A DNA stretch of 32,102 nucleotides from CAADGY01 sp900696665 (GTDB taxonomy: Bacteria > Acidobacteriota > Terriglobia > Bryobacterales > Bryobacteraceae): contig JAPSFM010000057.1 in NCBI GenBank assembly GCA_035063885.1, positions 1 through 32,102 on the forward strand, given 5' to 3'. The number at the start of each line of letters is the position of its first letter. Positions within the stretch are counted from its first letter, which is position 1. The position numbers and the translations under genes are program-made. Below are positions 25,133 to 32,102 of this stretch, piece after piece. The notes beneath the pieces are model-generated. The model made no database searches. It was not told the DNA's origin and was given only the letters and a program-made list of their open reading frames with translations.

Positions 25133-25663
25133 CTAAGCAACGGAGGGCACTGGTAGATTTGCGGGCTGAATTTGCAGGCGCAACGATTCGAGCGCATCCA
25201 CCAGCGGGCGCAGATCCGGCCGGAGAGGAAGGACAGGAGCCACGGCCAGGCTCAGTTCAATGCGCGTCATCATCGCCACGAATACAATTCGCTGTTTGAG
25301 CAGTTCGCGGGCCAACTCCGGCCGGTCGCTCTCTGAATAGACGAGAATCAGTTTCGCTGCGGCATAAAGCCTGTCAAAATCCCGCCGCAGCATGCGCAGG
25401 TATTTGCGCAGGATTGTTCTGCGCTCGGCCCGAAGCCTGCGAGCAATCTTGGGGTGGAAACCCGGTTGAGATTCCAGGAATACGTAATCGCCTTCGTTCA
25501 GGAGCCGTTCCATCGGCCGATAGCGTCTTACACTGAATGCCTTGAACCAGTCCGGATTCGGGTCCTGTTTCCGGCCAGCCAGCGAAACCCGCCTCACAAC
25601 CCAGATCAGCGCGAGCACGGAGACTGCGAAAACCACCAGCACGGCAACCAAAGCCAAACTCAT
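25133..25663 (-). CDS. unknown single-pass membrane protein
   Basis: A 176-residue protein I cannot assign to a family. Residues about 2-23 form one membrane helix (MSLALVAVLVVFAVSVL...), followed by basic residues (VRR). The rest is a soluble, Arg/Leu-rich helical domain (RRLRAERRTILRKYLRMLRRDFDRL is its most basic part, about 75-97), probably cytoplasmic by the positive-inside rule. ATG 25663 was chosen because GGAGG lies 5 bases upstream (25669-25673); an in-frame GTG at 25675 overlaps that site. It follows the seven-helix protein gene on the same strand after about 110 bases and is convergent with the SprT-like gene. Confidence 0.65.
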   Translation of the reverse strand: MSLALVAVLVVFAVSVLALIWVVRRVSLAGRKQDPNPDWFKAFSVRRYRPMERLLNEGDYVFLESQPGFHPKIARRLRAERRTILRKYLRMLRRDFDRLYAAAKLILVYSESDRPELARELLKQRIVFVAMMTRIELSLAVAPVLPLRPDLRPLVDALESLRLQIQPANLPVPSVA

Positions 25664-25685
25664 CTTATCCTCCACCTGACTGGAA

Positions 25686-25714
25686 AGAATACCCGAATTT
25701 CAGGCTTAACGCAA
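25686..25714 (-). promoter_or_regulatory. possible promoter of the single-pass membrane protein gene
   Basis: On the minus strand TTGCGT (25714-25709) and TATTCT (25691-25686) are separated by 17 bases. Transcription would start a few bases before the GGAGG site. Both hexamers are only partial matches, so confidence is modest. Confidence 0.35.
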
Positions 25715-25772
25715 CACTGCAAGTCCCAGGATTTGATCAAAAATTGCAATCTTCACGATTTAGTGTGCAAAT

Positions 25773-26552
25773 TTACTTGCTCCCTGTCCGGCGAAGTGTG
25801 GTATTGATCGCCTCCAATTGGGCAAGCAGACGTCGCTCATCTTCCTTATCGGTTCTGGGATGGAAAACGTCGATCTTCATTTCACCCTGGCGGTCGAGAA
25901 GCGCAATCCAAAATGCGAGACACAGCAGCGTAATAGCAATAATGATGATGCTGATGGTGTCGGTCCAATCCGGTCCGAAAACGTTGCGCACGAAGAGCGC
26001 CAGACTGGTTGCCAGGAAATAGACGGAATAAATGAAGGCGTGCCGGATGACGTTGCGGCGCAGCGGTACCGGGTACCAGGCCAGAAACAGCATCATGATG
26101 ATGACAAATAGCGCGAGCGACAGAAACACGCCCCGGCGGCCGATCCGGAAATACATTAGTACCGGATATTGCTCCGCCCCAGCGGCAAAATCAGCTATCA
26201 GGCTGAGACCTGCTATCAGCAGTGCCAGGGCGATACTGCCTCCCATGGCCCAACGCCCCGCCGTCCAGATGCCGGGGTATTCCCGCAAAACCAATGAATA
26301 GAGCTCAAATACAACCAGGGCATCGAGCGCAAGTATGAGGGGGATCGTACCCATCCATACCCAGGCATAGATCTCTGTCTGAGGATTTAGCGGCAACAGC
26401 ACCACGTCCCGGACCAACTGCGCCAGCATGGAGAAAAAGAAAAACCGGTATACGTGAAACAGCTTCGTCCACGCCAGCTTCAGGACGAGAATGGTGTAGC
26501 CCGCGATCGAAAGAAAAAAAACGACGCGCTCAAGTATGGGGACCGGCGCCAT
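25773..26552 (-). CDS. unknown polytopic membrane protein (about seven helices)
   Basis: A 259-residue protein with about seven hydrophobic segments: near residues 9-26, 35-55, 62-88, 100-122, 138-162, 168-190 and 196-222. A charged C-terminal tail of about 37 residues follows (DRQGEMKIDVF...ALLRRTGSK-like end: LEAINTTLRRTGSK). No catalytic motif or transport signature is recognised. The start ATG 26552 is supported by the first helix beginning soon after it; only a weak ribosome site is seen. It precedes the single-pass membrane protein gene on the same strand, and the pair may function together. Confidence 0.65.
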   Translation of the reverse strand: MAPVPILERVVFFLSIAGYTILVLKLAWTKLFHVYRFFFFSMLAQLVRDVVLLPLNPQTEIYAWVWMGTIPLILALDALVVFELYSLVLREYPGIWTAGRWAMGGSIALALLIAGLSLIADFAAGAEQYPVLMYFRIGRRGVFLSLALFVIIMMLFLAWYPVPLRRNVIRHAFIYSVYFLATSLALFVRNVFGPDWTDTISIIIIAITLLCLAFWIALLDRQGEMKIDVFHPRTDKEDERRLLAQLEAINTTLRRTGSK

Positions 26553-26611
26553 CGGCCAACTCGACGGCTATTCTAGCATGGCTATGGTCTGGCGCCGGCT
26601 ATAGTACCGTA

Positions 26612-26731
26612 CTAACGCCCCTCATCCTGGCACGGAAAGCATCGCGGTTCCGGCGGCGTTGCGAAGCCCTGTCCAACGACAGCGGCAAACTGGATGGCAA
26701 TGATAAGCATCAAAACAGTCTTTTTAATCAC
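26612..26731 (-). CDS. predicted 39-residue secreted peptide with a CxxC motif
   Basis: A very short frame beginning at GTG 26731 and ending at TAG 26614-26612. It starts MIKKTVLMLIIAIQFAAVV, a textbook signal peptide with a basic n-region and hydrophobic core. Cleavage after GQGFA would leave about 15 residues, TPPEPRCFPCQDEGR, with a CFPC pair. GGGAGC lies 7 bases before the GTG (26739-26744), a good ribosome site. The combination of ribosome site, signal peptide and compact Cys-containing tail is unlikely by chance, but no homologue can be checked here. Possible roles: small exported redox or metal-binding peptide, or a signal. It is preceded by a mostly non-coding stretch (26732-26931). 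Confidence 0.5.
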   Translation of the reverse strand: MIKKTVLMLIIAIQFAAVVGQGFATPPEPRCFPCQDEGR

Positions 26732-26931
26732 GATTTAAGCTCCCTTTCTGGATTCGAACTGGTTACAAAACACTAGCGTACCCGCGCTTTCGGCCAATGT
26801 CGTATTCCGGCATTACAATTTCGGAAATCGGAACAGTTCTGAACATCCGCGCCACGGCCAGGGTTCGGTGGGATATTTTTACTTTGGAGTTGGTGTAAAA
26901 TCTTGGTGGGCGAGTTCCCTAGCGGCTGGGT

Positions 26932-27390
26932 ATGAAGGATCTGAAGGTAAAGGGCCCGTTGGAACGAGGCGTCGCGGCAGACCTGTGGCGGAACACTCTC
27001 TCCAGGATTCCATCCGTATTCGGAAGGCTTGTATATCTGTCCTCTCTGCGCGATCCCAATACCGGGCGTTATGAACACCATGGGCTCGGACTCGTTTTTG
27101 GAGATCGCCAGGCCGATATTGCGTTGCAATCCAGCCACACCGACACCTTTCTGGAGTGGCTCTGCTACGATCTGGAGCAGCAGAAAGCCGATCTAAACCT
27201 GTACCTGTCAGACCTTCCCGAGCTGAAAAAGACGGTTCTCGATACCTGGCTGCGCTTGGCTCCGTATCGTAACCTTCTTCCGGGCTCAGCCAGCGATGTG
27301 GAGAAACGCGTCTATCTTTCTGATCTCGAGGCTTTGCTGGCCGTGCTCAGGAACGAATACGGCGTCGCCGACCTTGATCCAGACGCATAG
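26932..27390 (+). CDS. unknown conserved-looking soluble protein
   Basis: A 152-residue protein without a signal peptide or membrane segment. It is acidic overall with a helical C-terminal half (LEWLCYDLEQQKADL, LSDLEALLAVLRNEY). The opening part holds LERGVAADLWRNTLSRIPSVFGRLVYLSSLRD, which I cite by its ends only: residues about 10-41. No motif is recognised. The start ATG 26932 has no obvious ribosome site. Its last 44 bases overlap the convergent XRE/S24-like gene. Confidence 0.6.
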   Translation: MKDLKVKGPLERGVAADLWRNTLSRIPSVFGRLVYLSSLRDPNTGRYEHHGLGLVFGDRQADIALQSSHTDTFLEWLCYDLEQQKADLNLYLSDLPELKKTVLDTWLRLAPYRNLLPGSASDVEKRVYLSDLEALLAVLRNEYGVADLDPDA

Positions 27391-28129
27391 CGACGCCGGT
27401 AACCTGGCCGATCACATCGATCTCGTCAGGATAGGAAAAAAATTCCGGCGGCTGCAAGGAGGAGGGATGTGGTTGCACGATGAGTTGACCATCGTTCAGG
27501 CTGCACCACCCGCACAAATAACCCGCGCGGTGTTCCAGAAAGTAGATCGGCCGGTCCCATTCACTGGTCCATCCGGAAGGGGCCACCTTACGCCGGGTCT
27601 CATCAATCAGCAACAGCGATCCCGGCTGCAGGATAGGGTACATGGACCAATCTTCCGTACCGATAAAGGCGTAACGATGGTTCTGCAACTGAAGCGATTC
27701 CAGCATTACCATAGGCAATTTACCCCACCGCTGAATCAGGCGGCTAATATAGGTGGTGCGGCGCAAGTCGATACCCGGGTCGAGCGATAGAGGAAAGGCA
27801 ACCTCGCCATGCCCATTGTTGACGAAGCCTATCGGATGGGTTTTTTCCAGTTCAATTTCGGCAGCATCGATCGGGAGTTCGGGGATTTTCAGGCCATACC
27901 ATGCCAGCGCTTCAACAAAGTCCAGCCGGTAGATAGCACAAAGAGAGTACAGGCGGTAAATCGAGGGGACAGTGCCCTTGTTTTCAATATCCGCGAGGCG
28001 GCTGAGGGCGATGATATATTCGTCGCTTTGATGGCGGGCAGCGATTTTCTGGCTCGCATCCTCAACGTCGCGGTATCGAAGGTTCAGGCGCTCCCGAACC
28101 CTCTTGAGTTTCTGTCCAGCATCCTCCAT
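27347..28129 (-). CDS. XRE-type regulator with a LexA/CI-like S24 domain
   Basis: A 260-residue protein. Residues about 4-72 form a helix-turn-helix of the XRE type (GQKLKRVRERLNLRYRDVE..., LSRLADIENKGTVPSIYRL in pieces). Residues about 150-250 resemble the S24 peptidase fold of LexA and CI repressors. The motif DWSMYPILQPGSLLLID carries the candidate nucleophile Ser162. The expected catalytic Lys, normally about 35-45 residues later, is not visible; that region reads EHRAGYLCGWCSL. It may therefore be a repressor without self-cleavage. ATG 28129 was chosen over a TTG at 28174; GGGAAG lies about 10 bases upstream. It is divergent from ubiX and an 18-base palindrome lies between them. Confidence 0.8.
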   Translation of the reverse strand: MEDAGQKLKRVRERLNLRYRDVEDASQKIAARHQSDEYIIALSRLADIENKGTVPSIYRLYSLCAIYRLDFVEALAWYGLKIPELPIDAAEIELEKTHPIGFVNNGHGEVAFPLSLDPGIDLRRTTYISRLIQRWGKLPMVMLESLQLQNHRYAFIGTEDWSMYPILQPGSLLLIDETRRKVAPSGWTSEWDRPIYFLEHRAGYLCGWCSLNDGQLIVQPHPSSLQPPEFFSYPDEIDVIGQVTGVAMRLDQGRRRRIRS

Positions 28130-28209
28130 GTTATGATTTCTTCCCGATGGCCAGTTGTTAACCGCAGCCAGCACAAGCGCGTGGAAAGAACCGTCTGTCC
28201 TGGATTTGC

Positions 28210-28239
28210 ATTATAGCGGCGACGGATGGGCGGGGGCAA
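28210..28239 (-). promoter_or_regulatory. probable promoter of the XRE/S24-like gene
   Basis: On the minus strand TTGCCC (28239-28234) and a perfect TATAAT (28215-28210) are 18 bases apart. Transcription would start near 28203, giving a leader of about 75 bases before ATG 28129. The palindrome at 28257-28274 lies about 17 bases upstream of the -35. Confidence 0.5.
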
Positions 28240-28256
28240 CACCGCCATGTCTAATT

Positions 28257-28274
28257 TGTTCTGAATTCAGAACA
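28257..28274. promoter_or_regulatory. 18-base perfect palindrome, candidate operator
   Basis: TGTTCTGAATTCAGAACA reads identically on both strands. It lies between the divergent XRE/S24-like regulator and ubiX, just upstream of the ubiX ribosome site (AGGAGG from 28286). LexA/CI-type repressors bind dyads of this size, so control by the neighbouring regulator is plausible but inferred. An alternative is an RNA hairpin (7-base stem, AATT loop) followed by GACTTTTT, which could act as an attenuator in the ubiX leader. Confidence 0.5.
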
Positions 28275-28296
28275 GACTTTTTCACAGGAGGGGGAT

Positions 28297-28857
28297 TTGC
28301 GAATCATCGTCGGCGTGTCCGGGGCAAGTGGATCGATTTACGGACTACGTTTGCTGGAAAAAATGAACAATTCCGGTTCCGTCGAAATCCATTTAATTCT
28401 TACCCACTCCGGTGAGCGCACGGCTTATCTCGAAACAGGAAAAAAAGCCGCCGATTTTAGAGCTCTCGCTCATTTTTCCTACTCCGTCAACGATATCGGG
28501 TGCAGACTGGCAAGTGGCTCTTTCCAGACGGACGGCATGGTGATAGCCCCCTGCTCCATCCATACCATGTCCGCCATTGCCTGCGGAATCAGTTCCAACC
28601 TGCTGATCCGTGCGGCCGACGTGGCGCTGAAAGAGCGGCGCAAACTCATTCTGATGGTTCGCGAGAGCCCTTTGCACCTCGGCCATCTCCGGACCATGGC
28701 CGCACTGGCTGAAACCGGAGCCATTATCGCCCCGCCGGTACCTGGCTTTTACCACCAGCCTGAAACCGTTCTGGACCTCGTGGACCACAGCGTCGACCGA
28801 ATTCTGGACCTGCTGGGAATTCCTTCGCCGGAGGCCAAACGCTGGGGCGGCGCCTGA
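28297..28857 (+). CDS. ubiX: flavin prenyltransferase UbiX/Pad1 family
   Basis: A 186-residue flavoprotein that attaches dimethylallyl to FMN to make prenylated FMN, the cofactor of UbiD decarboxylases. GVSGASGSIYG at 5-15 is the nucleotide-binding signature. APCSIHTMSAIACGI, LILMVRESPLHLGHL and PPVPGFYHQP are the other family blocks. The TTG start at 28297 has AGGAGG a few bases upstream. pheA follows after 17 bases. No ubiD is in the window, so the partner enzyme lies elsewhere. The 18-base palindrome upstream suggests regulation. Confidence 0.94.
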   Translation: MRIIVGVSGASGSIYGLRLLEKMNNSGSVEIHLILTHSGERTAYLETGKKAADFRALAHFSYSVNDIGCRLASGSFQTDGMVIAPCSIHTMSAIACGISSNLLIRAADVALKERRKLILMVRESPLHLGHLRTMAALAETGAIIAPPVPGFYHQPETVLDLVDHSVDRILDLLGIPSPEAKRWGGA

Positions 28858-28874
28858 TCCGCTAAAATCCTTAT

Positions 28875-29735
28875 GTGAAAAAACGCACGGAAAAGGTGGG
28901 ATTCCAAGGGGAGAAGGGCGCTTTCAGCCAACAGGCGATCCGCCAGCTTTTGGGCGATCGCCCGCAGGCGATACCGTTCACCCGTTTTGACGAGGTATTC
29001 CGGAGCCTCGCCGAGAAAACGGTGGATGCAGCCGTCATTCCCATCGAGAACACGCTGCATGGCTCGGTGCACGAGAACTACGATCACCTGCTCGAATTCG
29101 AACTGCCGATCGTGGGCGAGACCAGCGTCCGCATTATCCATAACCTGATCGCTCCTCCCGGCACTTCTTTCCGGCAGGTACGCCGTGTGTTCTCACACCC
29201 GGTGGCGCTGAACCAGTGCCTGGATTTTTTTTCGCGCAACCCACAGGTGGAGAGGGTGCCGTTTTACGACACGGCGGGCAGTGTAAAGATGATCGTCGAG
29301 GAGGGACTCACCGATAGCGCGGCCATCGCCTCCAGCCTTTCCGCCGAGATCTACGGAGCCCGCATCCTGCGCCGCTCCATTGAGGATGACCGGCAGAACT
29401 TTACCCGTTTCTTCCTCCTCCGCTCACCTGAAGCACGTGGCCGGAAAGCACCGGAAGGTGTCAAGGAATGGAAAACCTCCCTGGTGTTTACGACAAGAAA
29501 CGTGGCGGGCGCCTTGTTCCGGGCGCTGGCAGTATTCGCATTGCGGGATGTCAGTCTCACTAAAATCGAATCGCGCCCCCTCAGGGGAAAACCGTGGGAA
29601 TATCTGTTCTACGTCGATTTGTTGGGACACCTGGAGGAGCCGCGGATACAGAACTCTCTGGGTCACCTGCGTGAGGTGGCCGACTTTCTACGCGTCCTCG
29701 GCTCCTATCCTCGCGGCGACCGCCAGATACATTAA
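28875..29735 (+). CDS. pheA: prephenate dehydratase, monofunctional
   Basis: A 286-residue enzyme converting prephenate to phenylpyruvate in phenylalanine synthesis. The catalytic domain covers about residues 7-185, starting GFQGEKGAFSQQA, with IPIENTLHGSV near 55-65 and the TRF catalytic triplet at 177-179. An ACT regulatory domain follows at about 202-277, with GALFRAL and IESRP (231-235), the phenylalanine-binding signature. There is no chorismate mutase domain. The start is GTG 28875. It lies 17 bases after ubiX and 12 bases before the BNR propeller gene, so the four genes to 31390 look like one transcript. Confidence 0.95.
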   Translation: MKKRTEKVGFQGEKGAFSQQAIRQLLGDRPQAIPFTRFDEVFRSLAEKTVDAAVIPIENTLHGSVHENYDHLLEFELPIVGETSVRIIHNLIAPPGTSFRQVRRVFSHPVALNQCLDFFSRNPQVERVPFYDTAGSVKMIVEEGLTDSAAIASSLSAEIYGARILRRSIEDDRQNFTRFFLLRSPEARGRKAPEGVKEWKTSLVFTTRNVAGALFRALAVFALRDVSLTKIESRPLRGKPWEYLFYVDLLGHLEEPRIQNSLGHLREVADFLRVLGSYPRGDRQIH

Positions 29736-29747
29736 CATGGGGAGTAG

Positions 29748-30779
29748 ATGAGAGGTTTTCGCCCTCCGGCCCTGCTCTTTTGCCTGGCATTCGTTGTGGT
29801 ATTGTGTGCGGCAGCCGGTATCGGTGAAAAGGCCGAAATCATCGAAGTGCGGAAGCTATGGACCGCCGCTCCCCATAGCGCTTTTACGGATCTTGCACGG
29901 TACCAGCAGCGTTGGTATCTGGTCTTTCGCGAGGGAACGTCGCGCGTCTCCGGTGATGGCATTGTCCGTATTTTGAGTTCCGGCGACGGCGAACGTTGGC
30001 GTTCAGCAGGAACGCTCTTTTACAACGGAGGCGACCTACGCGACCCCACACTCGCGGTTTCTCCGAGCAACACGCTGATGCTGAGTGCCACGGCGGCCAT
30101 CCGGAACGATACCGGTGTCAGATACCAGACGCTGATCTGGTACTCAGCCGACGGGCGCGACTGGAGCGACCCTGTGCAGGTGGGAGACCCGAATCTGCAG
30201 TTGTGGCGGGTTTCCTGGCATGAGCGGCGCGCCTTTGCCGTCGGCTATAGCACCACGGCCGAAAAATACCTGCGCCTGTACACCAGTAAGGACGGCGTTT
30301 TTTTCAAGGCGCTAGCGGATCAGATGTATACCGGCGATGCGGGTAAATCGGCCCTGTTCACCGGTGAAGAAGACACCCTGCACTGTGTATCCCAACACGA
30401 AGGTTCTTCCTTATTCGGCGTAAGCCGGCCGCCGTACCGTGGGTGGACGTGGCGGAAATTGGATACTCGCATCGCATCGCCGAACGTCCTTCAATTGCCG
30501 GATGGCCGCCTTGTGATTGCGGGCCGCTTCCATGCCGAAGAGTCCCGGACTGCGCTTGGATGGCTCGATCCGAAGGCAGGCACCGTAACCCGGTTTTTAA
30601 CTCTGCCCTCCGGAGGAGACACCAGTTCTCCCGGGTTAGTGTGGTACGACGGAATACTTTGGGTAAGCTACCACTCATCACATGAAGGGAAGGCCAGCAT
30701 TTATCTCGCAAAGGTGAAGGTGCCAACACTCGAAACGCGCAAGCGCACCTTCGATCCGAACAAGCCTTTTGAACCGTGA
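29748..30779 (+). CDS. exported BNR/Asp-box beta-propeller protein (sialidase-like)
   Basis: A 343-residue protein with a signal peptide (about residues 1-24). Asp-box-like motifs occur at about 77-84 (SSGDGERW), 133-139 (SADGRDW) and 179-186 (TSKDGVFF), which mark a six-bladed sialidase-type propeller. FREG near 60-63 and the DLRDPTLAVS segment are reminiscent of the substrate face. I cannot assign the arginine triad or Tyr/Glu pair with confidence, so it is called sialidase-like only. GGGGAG precedes the ATG closely. Its stop overlaps the start of the lipoprotein gene (TGATG). Confidence 0.75.
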   Translation: MRGFRPPALLFCLAFVVVLCAAAGIGEKAEIIEVRKLWTAAPHSAFTDLARYQQRWYLVFREGTSRVSGDGIVRILSSGDGERWRSAGTLFYNGGDLRDPTLAVSPSNTLMLSATAAIRNDTGVRYQTLIWYSADGRDWSDPVQVGDPNLQLWRVSWHERRAFAVGYSTTAEKYLRLYTSKDGVFFKALADQMYTGDAGKSALFTGEEDTLHCVSQHEGSSLFGVSRPPYRGWTWRKLDTRIASPNVLQLPDGRLVIAGRFHAEESRTALGWLDPKAGTVTRFLTLPSGGDTSSPGLVWYDGILWVSYHSSHEGKASIYLAKVKVPTLETRKRTFDPNKPFEP

Positions 30780-31390
30780 TGCGAATTCTCTGCCTCGGAT
30801 TGTTGATCCTTTGCGCCGGGTGTTCCCGGCCGCCGCAACCAGCGGCAGCAAGAAAAGAAGAAAAAGTTTCCGCTGAAACGAAAATCCTTCACTTCTACGC
30901 CAGCCCGGGTTTGCTGGCGCCCGGAGAAACCGCAACCATTTGCTACGGTGTGGAGAACGCGACGGCCGTGGAAATCAACCCGCTGGTGGACGAGTTAAGG
31001 CCCGCCTTCAACCGCTGCTTCCAGGTCTCACCCCGGCAAACGACGACTTACACGCTAACGGCCACTGGGGCGGGAACTTCCACGGCATCGCTGGTCATCA
31101 ACGTGAGCGGCACTGCTGCAGCGAAAGGCGGGGCCTCCGCCCAAAAATCGCAGATGATCTTGTTCTTTCTCACCAGTACACCGAGCGTACCGGCGGGTCT
31201 TCCAGCCACTTTGTGCTACGGTGTGACCGGCGCGGCGAAAGTGAGCATTACACCGCCCGGTCCCGTGCTGGAACCGTCCGAACGGCACTGTTTCACTGTG
31301 AAGCCCGCCACCACCACTACTTATACGCTCACCGCTTTCAAGAAAGACGGCGCGAGCGAGTTACAACGACTTACGGTGGCAGTCCGGTGA
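30779..31390 (+). CDS. lipoprotein with two tandem Ig-like repeats
   Basis: A 203-residue lipoprotein. Lipobox LCAGC makes Cys15 the predicted lipid attachment site. Two homologous Ig-like domains follow, about 36-110 and 127-203. Each has a CYGV motif, a second Cys 25 residues later (Cys55/Cys80; Cys146/Cys171), and a T-T-T-Y-T-L-T-A strand. The repeat period is 91 residues. The Cys pairs probably form disulfides in the periplasm. ATG 30779 overlaps the preceding stop by one base; a GTG at 30776 is an alternative. Likely a surface-anchored partner of the BNR propeller protein. No known enzyme motif. Confidence 0.75.
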   Translation: MRILCLGLLILCAGCSRPPQPAAARKEEKVSAETKILHFYASPGLLAPGETATICYGVENATAVEINPLVDELRPAFNRCFQVSPRQTTTYTLTATGAGTSTASLVINVSGTAAAKGGASAQKSQMILFFLTSTPSVPAGLPATLCYGVTGAAKVSITPPGPVLEPSERHCFTVKPATTTTYTLTAFKKDGASELQRLTVAVR

Positions 31391-31599
31391 GATTCCAGGC
31401 TTTCCAACTTCCCCGCCCGTTCCTGTTCGACAGCGGTCAATTGTGGCACATTGGCAAGTAGAAGAAAACAATCAGCGTTATCATTATCTGATTGGGCTCG
31501 TTGCAGTTCATCGGCCAGTTGGAACCATTCAACACAAGTATCAAACAATCCGGTTCTCCACTTGAACCTAACGGGCAACTCGTTCGTCTAATACTGCGT

Positions 31600-31995
31600 A
31601 TGCCGGTATTGAGTGGAGTGCCTGTAGGAGCAGAGCTTTGGGCAACCTACGAGAGCGCTTTCCGGAATTTTGTGGCAAAAGCTCGAATCGTCCAGCGCTA
31701 CGCCGCTGATCCGCTGGCTGCCCGGACCGATGTCGAAGCCGCCATGCTTGACATGGCGAAGGCTCGTGCTGCCTACACGAATGCGCGCGATGCCGTGGCT
31801 CGGCGGTTAATGGATCAGACACCGGAGAGTGTGCTCGCGACAAGGCTTGAGCCTTCGCCGGAACACACCGCCGAATTGGCTGAACTGTTTTGGAAATTAG
31901 AAGGAAGGCCCGAAGGCACCGCCGAGGCGGACTGGTATCGCGCTGAAGAGATTCTCCGATCTGCCCGGAAAGAATGGGCCCATGCGGCAAGCTGA
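31600..31995 (+). CDS. DUF2934-containing protein
   Basis: A 131-residue protein. Residues about 88-122 match DUF2934 by eye: TAELAELFWKLEGRPEGTA followed by DWYRAEEIL. This small domain of unknown function is common in Acidobacteriota and Proteobacteria. The N-terminal part is Ala-rich and helical. The frame is open from TTG 31492 but ATG 31600 looks better. No convincing ribosome site is seen for either. The stretch 31391-31599 before it holds no other gene I can support. Confidence 0.6.
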   Translation: MPVLSGVPVGAELWATYESAFRNFVAKARIVQRYAADPLAARTDVEAAMLDMAKARAAYTNARDAVARRLMDQTPESVLATRLEPSPEHTAELAELFWKLEGRPEGTAEADWYRAEEILRSARKEWAHAAS

Positions 31996-32041
31996 CCCTT
32001 TCACTCATCCCGGCTATCTGTGAGCGGATCTCCCGGTAACT

Positions 32042-32102
32042 TCACTGCGCCGGCGGTGTGTTGGGTGTGATGATGATCCGCATACCTCGCGCGTCAAGCC
32101 GG
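32042..32102 (-). CDS. possible C-terminal end of a minus-strand gene cut by the window edge
   Basis: A minus-strand frame enters at the right edge and ends at TGA 32044-32042, giving about 19 residues ending RIIITPNTPPAQ. The Ile/Thr-rich strand followed by a Pro-rich tail looks like a protein C-terminus, but the fragment is too short to assign. Confidence 0.3.
   Translation of the reverse strand, partial: RLDARGMRIIITPNTPPAQ

Noticed and set aside
26773..27138. Minus-strand 121-residue open frame
   Set aside because: It is mostly antisense to the 26932-27390 gene, has no ribosome site and no recognisable feature.
1..32102. CRISPR array, IS element, tRNA or prophage
   Set aside because: No regularly spaced repeats, transposase or integrase motifs, or tRNA-like cloverleaf were seen. 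The single XRE/S24-like gene is not accompanied by phage genes.

Overview
The window reads like chromosomal DNA of an Acidobacteriota-type soil bacterium, probably of the Solibacter/Bryobacter kind. This is inferred from content, not from a marker gene: moderately high GC, many exported carbohydrate-active proteins with twin-arginine-like leaders, a DUF1080 protein, a PQQ dehydrogenase with a fused haem-c domain, a DUF2934 protein, an exosortase-type CPBP protease and TPR lipoprotein, and frequent TTG/GTG starts. No rRNA, tRNA, IS element, integrase or CRISPR array was seen. Genes cover almost everything and no gene-free stretch exceeds 300 bases; the longest are 12494-12770, 8014-8246, 31391-31599 and 26732-26931.

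Left part (1-8013). A minus-strand envelope group runs TolC-like protein, large TPR lipoprotein, CPBP membrane protease. Divergent from it is a SelA-like PLP enzyme with a Tat-like leader. Then come an exported DUF1080 protein, a small membrane protein and an exported TIM-barrel isomerase/epimerase, which together suggest sugar processing outside the cytoplasm.

Middle (8247-16000). A lone rhamnulokinase is followed by a minus-strand series: degenerate response-regulator receiver, secreted Amidohydro_3 protein, acidic-site CDF transporter, His-rich zinc-type CDF transporter, and a secreted M2 (ACE-like) zinc peptidase.

Polysaccharide cluster (16066-23248). On the plus strand, a PQQ/haem-c dehydrogenase, a heparinase II/III-like lyase and a GH42-like protein are tightly spaced, followed by a small ABM-domain protein.

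Right part (23242-32102). FabH, a SprT-like metalloprotein, two unknown membrane proteins, a previously unlisted 39-residue secreted peptide with a CxxC motif, and an unknown 152-residue protein. An XRE/S24-like regulator is divergent from ubiX-pheA-BNR propeller-lipoprotein; an 18-bp perfect palindrome lies in the divergent gap. A DUF2934 protein and a truncated reading frame close the window.

No complete new defence or mobile system is evident. The most intriguing items are the regulator/palindrome/ubiX junction, the tiny secreted CxxC peptide, the contrasting CDF pair, the exported SelA-like enzyme, and the GH42-like protein with an apparently missing nucleophile.
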